14,020 bases of DNA from Oehlia diaphana (GCA_003833135.1 QZLH01000157.1:152235-166254); one strand, 5' to 3'. Counted from the stretch's first letter, positions 1-10,055 are shown. Notes: generated from the sequence alone by a model not told the origin. Made by a program: numbers and translations.

Positions 1-1
1 A

Positions 2-136
2 ATATATGAACATAAAGAATTAAATGATATTAATAATAAATTTTATTTAATTATTGAATTCTCTAAAGTTTTTGATAAATTTACTAGTACTATAAATGCA
101 CTATCTATTTGCGAAGTATCAGAAAGTTTTAATTAA
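2..136 (+). pseudogene. possible 3' end of an open reading frame running in from the left edge
   Basis: Reading from base 2, 44 sense codons run without interruption to a TAA at 134-136. The composition (Glu, Lys, Asp, Ser, Phe, one Cys) looks more protein-like than the surrounding AT-rich DNA. No start is visible because the frame enters from outside the window. I do not recognise a family. It could be the last exon of a gene, the tail of a transposon ORF, or chance, since an open run of this length is not rare. The following 250 bases are also less AT-rich than what comes later, which would fit a 3' end of a gene or element. Confidence 0.25.
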
Positions 137-1841
137 TTTAAAGATAGGATATTTAGTGGATTTGCAATTTATCTTAGAGGATTTGCAGTTTCTCACAGCT
201 TTTAACTTGCTTTTTGGTCTAATTTTTATGAATAAACTATGACAAAACTATACTATTTGATAGATCTTAACTCTAAAAACCAAAGTGCAAAGTTTTGTTT
301 GAGTTTCATGGGTCAAAAAATTTTTTTACTTGTAATGAGTTTAGATTTGACGATTTTTACCATGATCTTCATATGATCACGTGACTTAGCATATTATACC
401 TTTAAATATCTATTATAAAAATATTATTATTAAATATATGTATTTAAGATATTTTTGATGGGTAAAGGTTTTTTAAAATAATTAACTACATTTAAAGTAA
501 TTTTAATTATTTTTGTTTAAATATTTTCTTAACTATACTATTACAGTATTTATAAAAGTCTTTTTTAAACTGATTAAGTTTAGATTTAAACTGTAACCAA
601 TAGTAAAATAGCAAAATCTATTTTAAAATCTGCATCTATTATGAAAATTTTTAAAATAATTCTGGTAGTATTTAATGTATATTGAAGTAACCAATTAAAT
701 ATATATATATTTTTTTTCTTTATCCATTAATACTTGTATTACAATTTGAGATTTTATGGTATTATTTATTATAATAAAAAAAGAAAGAACTATTTTATAT
801 TAGTTTATTTTAGTAGTATTATCATTAAAAATTACATTACTATACTAATATTAAATTTTCAATTGATCTAAAAGATTTTATTAATATATTGATTTTATGA
901 TCCCAATTTTTATAAATTATCTAACAAGTATTTATTTCTTTAAGTTTTTTAAAATATTTAAATAATTATAATATATTATTATCTAGTTGATAAGAACTAG
1001 TTTGATAATATATATAAATAACTTTATAAAGATTTTGATTGTAAATCTTTCTGGATTTTAATATTTATTTAATAGATAATAACTTAAATAACTATATACA
1101 TATATTCATCTTATATTATTTATTATAAATTATTAGTAAAAGCTTTACTTATTTTTAAACAATATATTGATAGTAATCATTTTATCTGAATTGTTTTTAA
1201 CTGAACAGAAAAAATTAACATACCAGTTATAATTAGTTTATTGAGATTTCAAAGGGTTAGATTAATTTTTCTTTTTTTTATTAATATATATTTCTTGACA
1301 ATAATACTATAATAATATTTATTTTTTATATTCTTTTTGCAATTTTTTTATTCTTTCCTTTTAAATAGAAAACTCTTGCTGAAGTAACTATTTTTTAATA
1401 TAATTATATGCAAACTTTCATATAGGAAGTTTTAAGTCAACTTCCAAGGTTAAAATTAAAAAACTTAAATCAGTATTATTTTTTAAGACTTTTAAACTAA
1501 TTTACTTCATTACTGTTACTATCTTTTAAAATATTTTTAAGAAAATTTTCAGAAAAATAATTAATTTTAAAATCACTATTGGTTATAAAATTTGTATTAT
1601 TTATGTTAATATTACAAAAGAAATATATAGTAAAGAAAATTGAAAAACATGATAAGTAAAAGTCACTAAAAGTTTAATAAATTAAATATTCATGTCATGA
1701 AAATAAAAAAAGTATATTATTTTTGCATATTAAATAGTATACATAATGCGTAAATACAAATTTTTATAAAAAATATTATAAAAACAATTTTTTAAATTTA
1801 GTAAAAAAAAAAAAAATAATTTTAATTAAAAGTATTTTATA

Positions 1842-1857
1842 ACCTATTATTAGGTTT
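1842..1857. repeat. short perfect hairpin followed by a T run
   Basis: AACCTA and TAGGTT are perfect inverted arms around a TTAT loop, followed directly by seven T. It resembles an RNA polymerase III style stop or a chance palindrome in AT-rich DNA. No gene precedes it on the plus strand, so no function is assigned. Confidence 0.3.
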
Positions 1858-3680
1858 TTTTAATAATTTATATTAATATAATATATTATAAAAAAAAAAT
1901 TTGATGATTTTATTTTATTATTTAAATTTAAATTTATAAATCTAATAGTTAATACTATTATATATTTAATTTAATTATATATAATGTCAGAAATTTATAC
2001 TTAATAATCACATAATTTTATTTCAATTTCTAAGTTGATTTTATATTATATGATCTGGAATTCAACCAATAAAAAACTGGGATTTCTTGTGTAAAATACC
2101 AATAAAATGCAGTTTTTAAAAATTTTTTATTACAAATAAGATAAATTATAAAACATAAGAAAATATGGATTTAGCAATAAAATTGTAACTACCATTTTAT
2201 AAAAGTTATATATTGATAAAAATTTTTTTTAAAAAAAATTATATTTGATTTATATTATGATAATTTAGACTAACATTATTACAATATATGAATTCAGCCC
2301 AAATTATTATAAATTCTAGCCAACATATTTTATTTCTAATTTAAGCTAATCATATAAAATCATGCAATTTCTTTTAAAATTTAACTGATAATTTGATAGA
2401 ACTTATTTCAAAAATAAAGTTATCAGTTTATTTTTTTAAAATTGTATTATTTTTAAGAATTTGAAAGATTTTTAAATATTACATTTTTATTGTTAAGTAT
2501 AGACTTCTAGCATCATAATAAATGTATAATTATAATTTATTTTATAATAATAATTTGAACAAATTTTCTTATAATATTAGTAATTATAATTAGTATATAA
2601 AAATTAAACATAAAACCTCTAAACTATTTTTAAAATCTAAAATTAATTTTAATTATCTTAAAACTAATCCCAATATAAAGTAAGTATTAGAAAAAAGTAT
2701 CAAACTAACAAAAAAATTTTTTTGTAAAACAACCAATATTTTGGATTAGATGTCAAATAATATATATATTATTAAATTAAAAAAAGTAAGTCTGTAAATA
2801 GTTTTAATGAATTTTCAAAAAAAATTTATATAAAGTAATAAAAATTTTTTGAATAAAAATGAAAGTACTTATTATATTACAACATATTTAGCAAATTTAA
2901 TATTTAGGATTACTAAATAATAATTAAATTTTAATTATAATAATAATAGTAATATATTTTTATATATAAAAGTTTAAATTAGTATGGTATTATTAAATAT
3001 ATAAAATTTTAAAATTTTAGAAGTTTTAGATTTGATTTAGGATTTGAAATTTAGAAAATAAATGCATATTCTAAAACTAAGTTTTGGTATATATAATATA
3101 TATCTGAAGTACTTAAAGGATTTTAAAAGGTTTTAGTTATACCTCATGTTTAATAATAGTAAATATAAAAAATGTATTTTTAACTTTATAATATTGGGAA
3201 GTGATTGTAAACAAGTCTAACTATATTATTATACTTTAATTTTTTGAAAATATAATAATTCTTTTAAAGAAGTACTTGTGATTATCTTTTAATCTTATTA
3301 AAAGTATATCAATTGAAAAATTTAATTTTGAATCTGTTTTTAATATAACTTTTATGTAAAATTCACTAAAGTTTTGATATCTTAGATATCTTAATATACC
3401 AGATATTTTTCTACCAACCAGCCATTATTTACTAATAGTATTGAACAACTCTCTTTTTACTAATGATTCCGAATGCATAATAAAAAAATCTGAGTTTTTC
3501 TAATTAATATAGTTACTTCACTTTTCAATTTATTGTAATAGAATAATATAATCCACTTCAGATCTATAAAATTTATAATAGTTACTTGTATACCACCACT
3601 CTTTTTAGCTAAATAATTTTTAATTTGTGGTGATTGGGTAGGTTCGTTTCTTTGATTCAGCTGTTCATTTTACAATAGTA

Positions 3681-3703
3681 TTGGATCTGTTAAATGTATC
3701 CAA
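3681..3703. repeat. small inverted repeat downstream of the pseudokinase gene
   Basis: TTGGAT (3681-3686) and ATCCAA (3698-3703) are perfect 6-base inverted arms with an 11-base loop. A second weak stem, CACCAC (3594-3599) with GTGGTG (3627-3632), lies a little further on. Both are past the stop codon of the minus-strand gene, within reach of its 3' UTR or cleavage region. Six-base stems are common by chance, so this is only a candidate. Confidence 0.2.
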
Positions 3704-3743
3704 CATATATCAAATACGGTTAATTCAAGAAAATTTTTTATAT

Positions 3744-3749
3744 TTTATT
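3744..3749 (-). promoter_or_regulatory. candidate polyadenylation signal AATAAA for the pseudokinase gene
   Basis: The plus strand reads TTTATT, giving AATAAA on the minus strand, about 70 bases after the TAA stop at 3821-3819. The distance is normal for a fungal 3' UTR. The neighbourhood is so AT-rich that AATAAA-like strings are frequent, so only transcript ends could confirm it. Confidence 0.35.
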
Positions 3750-3818
3750 TTTTATTTTCAATTTACAAATAAATAAAAATGTGTACAATTAATATATCTA
3801 ATTTACTAATCAATGTTT

Positions 3819-6226
3819 TTAGGTTGATTCTTCATTATTAAAATCTACTTTCATTTTTCCTAACAATTTAACCGCATTTGGATGACTTTGCAAAGCGGAT
3901 AATTTCAAATAGTGAAGTCCCTTTTTCTCATCTTTTGGTATGTTTAATTTTCCGTTTGTATAAGCGTCCCCCAAATTAAATTGAGCGGTACTATTTCCAC
4001 CGTCAGCTGCTAACGTTAAATATTTAATAAATTCATCACGTTCCTTTTTCTTACCTAAGCTCTTTTGAAGAGTGAATGCATAACGAAGTTGTGCGTCATG
4101 AATACCTTTATCCGCTGCTTCTTTAAATAATCTAGCAGCCTCTTCCTGATTTTTTTCAACAGATCTCCCTTCCCACAAATAATAACCCATCCAATGTTTC
4201 GCGTATGCGCTTCCATTTAATGCATGATATTCAAAGCATTTCCAAGCTTTTTCATAATCACGGTTTTTATGCGCCTTTATACCTTCTTCAAGTGTTATCA
4301 TTGTATCTATTTCAAAATCAAGCGTGAAATTTTCGCATTCAGGTAGTTCCATTCCTTCCCCTTCAGCATCTGCATCGCTAATTATAGGAGTACCTGTACC
4401 ATCTAAGTCCAAAGACTTTTGTGGAAGTAAACCTAACTCTTGTTCCACCACATTTTTATATTTGGTTTGTAATCGTTCAAGTGTGTTAAATAGGTTCAGA
4501 AGCGAAATTCTACATTGAGGCTTTTGTTTCCACGCTTTTATAATTAAGAAAAGAAAATAAAATGAAATTATTACATAAACCTGAATTAATCTAGAAAAAC
4601 GTATCAATTTTATACATACCTTCTCTTATAACATATTCTAAACACTTTTGAATATCTGATTCTCGTTCATTAGCGGCGGGTCCAAATGTAATTTTTTCTC
4701 TCTTGCCTTGAAGGACATGTGCTTGTACTTTATCCATGTCCCACCCTTGATATGGACTTACTTCAAACGTTAACTCCCAAAGTAACATTCCAAAGCTGTA
4801 ATAGGATTAATAAATTAATTAAACAGTTTAAAAATAATTATTTATTAATGCAAATAAATTACCTAAAAATTTCACATTTAGCAGTATATCGAGTGTTTTT
4901 ATCGATCATTTTTTCAGGAGCTAACCAATGAACTATTCTCATTAAGTCACCAATTGAAGAAGTTGTGCCAGATGCTCCGCGTGCATATTCAAAGTTTGCA
5001 AGTTTCGGTTCTAAATGATCCGTCAACATAACATTCTCGCATCGTAAATCATGATGATAAATTTCTGCAGAGTGTAAGAAAGTGATTGCCCGACATATAT
5101 CAGTTGCAATATGTAATTTTCTAGTCCAAGGAATATCATACGCTTCGTAAGTCTCTCTCAAATTCCCATATTGAGCCCATTCCACTACTAAATGATTTAA
5201 ACCATCTAAATTCGCCAATCCATAAAATTTAAGTATATTCGTACATTCAGACAATTTAGATAAAATGACAAGCTGTTTGTCCTTTCGGTCGTATCCTTCT
5301 TGATCCATTTCATTTAATACAAAAGGTATACAGGCAACATTTATAGTAGTTCTATAAGTTTTTCTTACAATTTTTTTATTAGAACCACGATAATCGGAAT
5401 CATCTGCAATCAAAGGGTCCATTAAATCGCTTTGAGCTATCTGTTTAGGCTTTGTCACTGGTCCCTTTCCACTTTCTAAGCTTATCCTCATAAGTCTTAA
5501 TTCTTCAATAACAGTGTTCATCATTTGATTGGTATTTATGACACCACCATCAATGTTTTGAAGAAACTGTGAAATATAAAAAAAATATTCGAACTTAGCA
5601 AATTTTAAACAAGACAATATAAATATTTTTAAAAAACTTACTTCTTTCATTTCAGCAACATCATCCATTAAACATTCATTATCATATCGTCTCTGTTCTT
5701 CGTTTGAGACAGCCAAAGTAAAATTCAAATCTTTCATAACAGTGTCATATTTTACCGAAAGTTCTTCGAATTTATCTTTAATAGAATAACTTTTAAGATA
5801 CTTTTGATACCCACGAATTGTAGATATTTCTTTGGCAAAGTTTCTAATATCCTTTAAAACGTCCACGAAACGATTAAATGCGTCGTACCAATCTTGACGT
5901 TTAAAATTACTTTCATAAAATTTTTTGCGTCGTTGCAAAGTATCAACGGCATATTCTGCTAATTTTGTTCTATCGTATAAAGCACTAATTATCTTTTTAT
6001 TATATTCAGCTTGTTGATAGATAGATATAACTTCATTAATAATTGTTGTCGCCAAACCTATCAAAGGAATAAAAGGTGTGATTGAATCAGCTGCATTGCC
6101 AACTACTTGTAATGCACCCTTTGCTATGTCCAATTTACTTCCTAATTCAACCACAGATTTTGTTACTTCAATCGTCCCATTTAATATTTCGGGAGTTGCA
6201 GATAAAGTATCGTGTACATTCGTCAT
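3819..6226 (-). CDS. MLKL/HeLo-like helical domain + pseudokinase + Sel1-repeat protein, four exons
   Basis: Exons 6226-5642, 5566-4863, 4795-4620 and 4534-3819 join in frame to 726 residues. The ATG at 6226 has a run of A before it, including -3. Residues 1-195 are mostly helical, with a hydrophobic stretch at about 50-70, and resemble the four-helix killer/HeLo domain of MLKL-type proteins. Residues 205-225 look like a brace helix. The kinase fold spans about 255-510. The glycine loop is absent, the VAxK lysine is Ile275, HRD reads HHD (Asp368 and Asn373 kept), DFG reads NFE (386-388), APE is kept (411-413), FSFGMLLWEL is at 429-438 and the C-lobe W490/R497 are present. It is therefore probably a pseudokinase. 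After an acidic linker (529-560), about four Sel1-like repeats (566-716) form a likely protein-binding tail. Known MLKL proteins insert in membranes when their pseudokinase is triggered; that role here is inference. Fold and exon model are fairly sure; the MLKL-type assignment is moderate. Confidence 0.88.
4535..4619 (-). other. intron 3 of the pseudokinase gene (85 nt)
   Basis: Donor GTATGT begins at 4619 and the acceptor AAAAG ends at 4535. Splicing joins Arg-Glu to Ala-Trp-Lys and restores the kinase C-lobe pattern W-x3-P-x2-R at residues 490-497. An alternative AG further inside the intron (TTCAG) would not preserve this pattern, so the distal acceptor is preferred. The intron interrupts a codon after its first base. 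Confidence 0.8.
4796..4862 (-). other. intron 2 of the pseudokinase gene (67 nt)
   Basis: Donor GTAATT starts at 4862 and acceptor TACAG ends at 4796. Without splicing the frame stops at a TAA formed by the donor itself. With splicing a Ser codon is completed and the subdomain IX signature FSFGMLLWEL is reconstituted across the junction, which is strong evidence for this exact boundary. An ATTAATC string near the acceptor could act as branch site. Confidence 0.9.
5567..5641 (-). other. intron 1 of the pseudokinase gene (75 nt, in frame, stop-free)
   Basis: Donor GTAAGT starts at 5641 and acceptor CACAG ends at 5567. It is phase 0, exactly 25 codons long and contains no stop, so both spliced and retained transcripts stay open. 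It is called an intron because the consensus ends are strong and the translated segment is hydrophobic (rich in Phe, Leu, Ile and Tyr), unlike its charged surroundings. It falls between the N-terminal bundle and the brace-like helix. Confidence 0.75.
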
Positions 6227-6248
6227 TTTTTTTTTTGTTTTTTAGAAA

Positions 6249-6363
6249 TAATAAATTATCAAAATCTTATTTTATTCTTTTTAATTTTTTTTTTTTTCGT
6301 TTGGTTATAAATTATCAAAATTTATAACCTTTTTTTTTTCGTTTGATTATAAATTATCAAAAT
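6249..6363. repeat. three exact copies of a 15-base motif just upstream of the start codon
   Basis: ATAAATTATCAAAAT occurs at 6250-6264, 6307-6321 and 6349-6363, that is about 24, 81 and 123 bases before the minus-strand ATG. The last two copies are part of a longer unit of about 42 bases that also contains TTCGTTTG(G/A)TT and a T tract, so a local duplication is likely. The array lies in the 5' leader or core promoter. It may be a regulatory repeat or simple slippage product. Confidence 0.6.
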
Positions 6364-6871
6364 TTATTTTTTTTTTTTTGTGAAAGTTGGTTTTTTCTAT
6401 AAAATAATTTTTTTTTAAAAAAAAACCTCCCAAAAATTGACCTGTATTTATATTTCATCCATCCCTACATATATATATACCATAATAATACAGACGAATA
6501 ATATTTAACAAAGGAATTAATATGATATGTAACATTAATTACATTATATGTATAAAAAAAATAAATAAAAGGTCAAAACAAAATTTTTTTAAAAAAAGGT
6601 ATACCCCAAAAAATTTTTTTGACACACTTTCGGGAAAACCCTAGAAAATTTTTTTTCTTTGTTTAAAACTTGTTAACGAAGTTGGACGATTAGCATTTAT
6701 TCAATAAATTCGGAAATTTTCGGTTATACCTAATTAAAAAAGGAAATGTCGTACCGGCATGATAGTATCCAAGTTTTCATCAAGGAGTTTAAAAATAAAA
6801 ATGAAACGTAACTTTTAAAACTTGTATCACTATATATATTATTGTTCATTCTATACTTTCGTTGTTTTTCT

Positions 6872-6908
6872 CCCCCCCCCCTATAAATATTATTATTATT
6901 ATCAAGGG
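6872..6908. repeat. 10-C homopolymer next to TATAAATA and an ATT microsatellite
   Basis: Ten consecutive C at 6872-6881 are followed directly by TATAAATA (6882-6889) and four to five ATT units up to about 6901. The stretch ends with GGGAG, which can pair with the CTCCC at its start. A C run of this length is unusual in such AT-rich DNA. It could mark a core promoter on the plus strand or a slippage-prone site. Confidence 0.4.
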
Positions 6909-7012
6909 AGCTTTATACATACAATATATATAAAGCACACATGCATACATTCTTTACTGTTTTAGGATACAATGAATTATTCAAATATAAAAATACGAAA
7001 CATGCAGATCAA

Positions 7013-7085
7013 ATTATAATACATAAGCTGCTGATTACCGCAGTATTATAATATAAATTAACGAGTGAAATTAAACTTTACTCGC
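7013..7085. repeat. two adjacent hairpins
   Basis: ATTATAATAC (7013-7022) and GTATTATAAT (7043-7052) are perfect 10-base inverted arms with a 20-base loop. Immediately after, CGAGTGAAA (7061-7069) pairs with TTTACTCG (7077-7084) with one bulged base. Tandem hairpins of this kind can be parts of a small non-coding RNA or of element ends. No flanking duplication or transcript signal was recognised. Confidence 0.35.
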
Positions 7086-8040
7086 ACGTAACGCCAAAGC
7101 CACTTTTCATTCCAAATATGATATAATAAATGTAAAATACAATATATGTTATGATGCATCTGATACTATTTGGCAAATTGGCACGAACTCATCTTGTTTT
7201 TCCGGTATATTATTTTTAGAATAACGAGATTAAAGTTTCAAAACCTTTATTTGTCATAATTATTACGTATATGATACAGTATGTTGTAGCTAAACCTTTT
7301 TTCTTTTTAATATAATCAATAATGGTTAACTAAAGTGCTTTCTGAGTATTTTCAGTCGACCGTATTCAGTAATGTTTACTTATAAGCCGTTGATATGTTT
7401 ATTATAAGAATATCAAATTAAATTAATTTTGGACAAGAGGATTAACTACGCCGGTCTACAGAGAAAGTGTGTATAATGTATTTCGGATATTACTGAGCAT
7501 AATATAAAAAATACACTTGATTCTAAATGCACCCCTAAATGCACTCTCTGGTTCAATCACAAGCTTATATATTTTCTGAATTATAAGTACGACTATGGTT
7601 CTATATTTGTGATAGAATCGGTTGATTATACTTTCTAACAATAACATAATAAGAACAATATCTTAATATCAATTTGCCACATTTTTAATGTCCAGATTTA
7701 TCCACATTTGCTATTATTACTATTATTAGTTTTTCTAGATGTTCTTTAAATGGAAAATCGAGGGGTTTTATGTTGGAGATTTCCGTATTCTAATATTAAT
7801 TAATTAATTTTTTTTTTTAAAAAAAAAAAAATACTAAGGACTTTACATGATTGGCTCTTTTTATGGCTGCAATCTGCAATAGATGTACCGCTGAAAAGTC
7901 TAAAATTTCAAGATGCCTCTAAGTCGATAACTAGCCAACTTCTATATCGGGTAACAACTATTTTCGCACAAAGCTTATGTAGTATTATGTTGCTTCGTTC
8001 TTGTCCTTGCTAACATGAAAAAATCACATGAAGTGAATTA

Positions 8041-8290
8041 GTGCAGATCATGCCCGTATAAAAAAACGGTATTACAGAAAAGAGTATGGTCGGGTATGAT
8101 GATATTTAGCAGTGTGTAATATAAGCATACTCAGGTGATGAATAGCATCTCGGCCCACCCTGAATCACGTGTTTGGCCTTCGTGTTATTTATCACTTGAG
8201 TAAACTGTCACTCAGGGATCCATACTCTACTCATCACGCTGGCCCTTTCCGTAAAATAAATCACACATTCCTGCGGAATCGCGAATTAAC
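8041..8290. repeat. less AT-rich block with nested inverted repeats
   Basis: ATCATGCCCG (near 8047) pairs with CGGGTATGAT (near 8092). CTCAGGTGATGAATA (8130-8144) pairs with most of TATTTATCACTTGAG (8186-8200), with an inner GGCC/GGCC stem, and CCCTGA (8158-8163) could alternatively pair with TCAGGG (8212-8217). The block is clearly richer in G and C than its flanks. I considered a tRNA, SINE or 5S-like origin, but no clear A/B box pair or 5S core was found. It is either a structured RNA candidate or a decayed transposon end. Confidence 0.35.
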
Positions 8291-8939
8291 TAAAGTCCGT
8301 AATATAAGTTAAATATATTAAATATTAATTATCAAAAAACAAATCTCCAAATTCTTGCTTTTTGTTGAAAAAAAGGAACATGTAGAAGAAATCATGAAAA
8401 ACTCGTTCTAACATTTATGTAAAGATGATGGGAAATAAGTTAGTAGACTTCAGGAGTTAGCATCTCAACAATTTTGTCAGAAAGTAGTAGTATATAAGTA
8501 TAGTATTTTGACAAGTATTCAGTATTTGTAAAAAATTTTTCAATTATCAACAAGCATAATATTTTTACAGAAATATTCAATGTATATAAAATGTGGAAAA
8601 AAAAGACTTCTTAGTAAATGGAAACAAATACTTTATTTCTTAAATTCTAATTTGTAAAAAGCAAAAGTAAAATTAATCTTTATTTATTAACTAATATTTT
8701 TAATATTAATATTCAACTTATTTTTATTAAATAAAATTTATTATTAATATATTTATTACCAACTTAAAAAAGAAATTATTAATAAATTTTGTTAAATTAT
8801 AGAATAGTTTTAATATATACAAATTTTTGCACAAATTGGATTTTTTAAAACTAATTATATATTATATAAACTTTAACTATAATTTTTATAATTTTTTTAA
8901 TATCTTAATTAATAAAATCAACACATAAGAAAAAATATA

Positions 8940-9690
8940 TGATCTATTTTATGAGGGGTATCTCAGTATGGATCATCCATAGAAAATCCATTGCATCAAT
9001 ATTATAACGGACTTAACAATTAGACTGAATAGTGATTTATACACACTCAGTGATATCTATACATATTAGACTCAGAAATATGCAGCTTAAATTGCTTATC
9101 ACTAATTTGATTTTTGATTGTGATCTTCACATAATACCTTGGATAAAACTTCAAACTTGAAAAGACATTTCATTTAATATATTGGTAATAGGAAAAACTC
9201 TCAACATATCAATGGCAATAGATTTGATTGATAGATTAACCTGGAGTGTTTCAGAAGAAAAAGAGCTATTATTAAAGTTCTTTAAACAATATCAGCTTAT
9301 AAAATATATATATCAGATCAGCTAAAATTCACATTACTTAATATTCTATATTGATCAATTATTTATTAGGGGTACATATCTTATGATATAGAAGTAATAC
9401 CATAGATTAGTATTACTTCCAGTACAAGAAAGGGTAGCTAGATGGTATCATGATGTGGTCTATTTGTGCATATTTAAAATAGATAATATAATAATAATTG
9501 ATGATCTGAAAATTGCTAAAGCTAATTATTGGGTTTTTTTATTAGATATCATCATATTGAATACATACTGCAAACAAGTTATTTTTATTCAGAAATTTCT
9601 GGCAAATTCAGATGCATGATCAATAGGCAAAGTCAACAAAATACAATATCATATACAGGGGATTTTAGTAAATTATCATTCAAAATATAA
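8940..9690. pseudogene. decayed coding-like sequence, family not recognised
   Basis: This stretch is less AT-rich than both flanks and contains short open runs separated by stops. The best is a plus-strand frame from an ATG at 9212 to TAA at 9325 (37 residues, rich in Glu, Lys and Leu, with a Trp). A perfect hairpin GAAGTAATAC/GTATTACTTC lies at 9391-9419. The balance of composition and broken frames suggests an old transposon or gene remnant. I cannot name the family. Upstream, 8330-8940 holds only AT-rich sequence with similar short broken runs near 8370-8500. Confidence 0.3.
9391..9419. repeat. perfect 10-base hairpin
   Basis: GAAGTAATAC (9391-9400) and GTATTACTTC (9410-9419) are perfect inverted arms with a 9-base loop, inside the decayed coding-like stretch. 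No function is assigned. Confidence 0.4.
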
Positions 9691-9692
9691 TG

Positions 9693-10055
9693 ACTTTACT
9701 AAAAATGACCAATTTTTTAAAATGATTTTGTAATAATTTAAAATACTACAAAAATACATTTAATACATCAAAATGTTTTTATTATACTTTGTTATTATTT
9801 TATAATTATATTGTATTTTATATTTATAAAAATAATTCAAAATAATATCACAATAATTTTTTAATATTTTTATTATTATTTTATTATTATAATATAATTA
9901 ACTTTGATATTATTTTAATATTTTAATTTTAAAAATACCTTAAATATATCTTGATATATTTTAAAAATTTTACAAAATAATTGCACAATTATTTTGAAAG
10001 CTATTGTATTTAGATCTATAAAAATATTCAAAAAATTGGCCATTTTTAGTAAAGA
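9693..10055. mobile_element. ~360-bp AT-rich TIR element (MITE-like)
   Basis: The left end (from 9694) and right end (to 10054) are inverted repeats of about 25 bases, sharing CTTTACTAAAAATG, then A or G, then CCAATTTTTT. The direct repeat ATAATG lies just outside at 9687-9692 and 10056-10061, a possible 6-base target duplication. The interior is almost pure A/T without open frames. These traits fit a non-autonomous terminal-inverted-repeat element moved by a transposase encoded elsewhere. The superfamily cannot be assigned from the ends alone. Confidence 0.6.

Larger units (their letters stand above)
137..3740. other. long AT-rich region with no recognisable gene
   Basis: About 3.6 kb dominated by A and T, with homopolymer runs and TA-rich tracts. 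No long open frame is present on either strand and no RNA gene is recognised. Small structures are an imperfect repeat of about 22 bases near 158-200 (GGATTTGCARTTT twice), a CACGTG palindrome near 378-383, and a hairpin at 1842-1857 (AACCTA TTAT TAGGTT) followed by a T run. From about 3360 the base composition becomes slightly more balanced as the downstream gene is approached. It is probably old, decayed intergenic or repeat-derived DNA. Confidence 0.6.
6227..8330. other. upstream/intergenic region of the pseudokinase gene, no gene recognised
   Basis: The first 450 bases are homopolymer A and T tracts. From about 6660 to 8300 the sequence is more balanced than the rest of the flanks, but all open frames are short (the longest is about 63 codons at 7647-7456 on the minus strand) and none looks like a known protein. 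TATATATATA sits near 6469-6479 and TATAAATA at 6882-6889. Several hairpins are present (listed separately). It may hold the promoter, a non-coding transcript, or a decayed element. Confidence 0.5.

Noticed and set aside
596..1586. AACCAATAGT at 596-605 and ACTATTGGTT at 1575-1584 as ends of a ~990-bp element
   Set aside because: The match beyond 10 bases is weak and gapped in AT-rich DNA, and no target duplication was found.
4324..4518. Plus-strand 64-codon open frame
   Set aside because: It is antisense to exon 4 of the pseudokinase gene, whose Sel1 and kinase C-lobe patterns are clear on the other strand.
4535..4619. Alternative acceptor TTCAG inside intron 3
   Set aside because: It would break the W-x3-P-x2-R C-lobe pattern context and bring AT-rich sequence into the protein.
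4719..4931. Plus-strand 70-codon open frame
   Set aside because: It overlaps exons 2 and 3 and intron 2 in antisense. Its second half is AT-rich intron sequence.
6082..6327. Plus-strand 81-codon open frame
   Set aside because: It is antisense to the start of exon 1 and then runs into T-rich leader sequence coding for Phe/Leu strings.
7456..7647. Minus-strand 63-codon open frame in the upstream region
   Set aside because: It has no recognisable domain, a composition biased to Ile/Tyr/Leu as expected of AT-rich noise, and no splice or context support.
8150..8290. tRNA, SINE or 5S rRNA gene in the GC-enriched block
   Set aside because: No A-box/B-box pair with correct spacing, no cloverleaf and no 5S core could be aligned on either strand.
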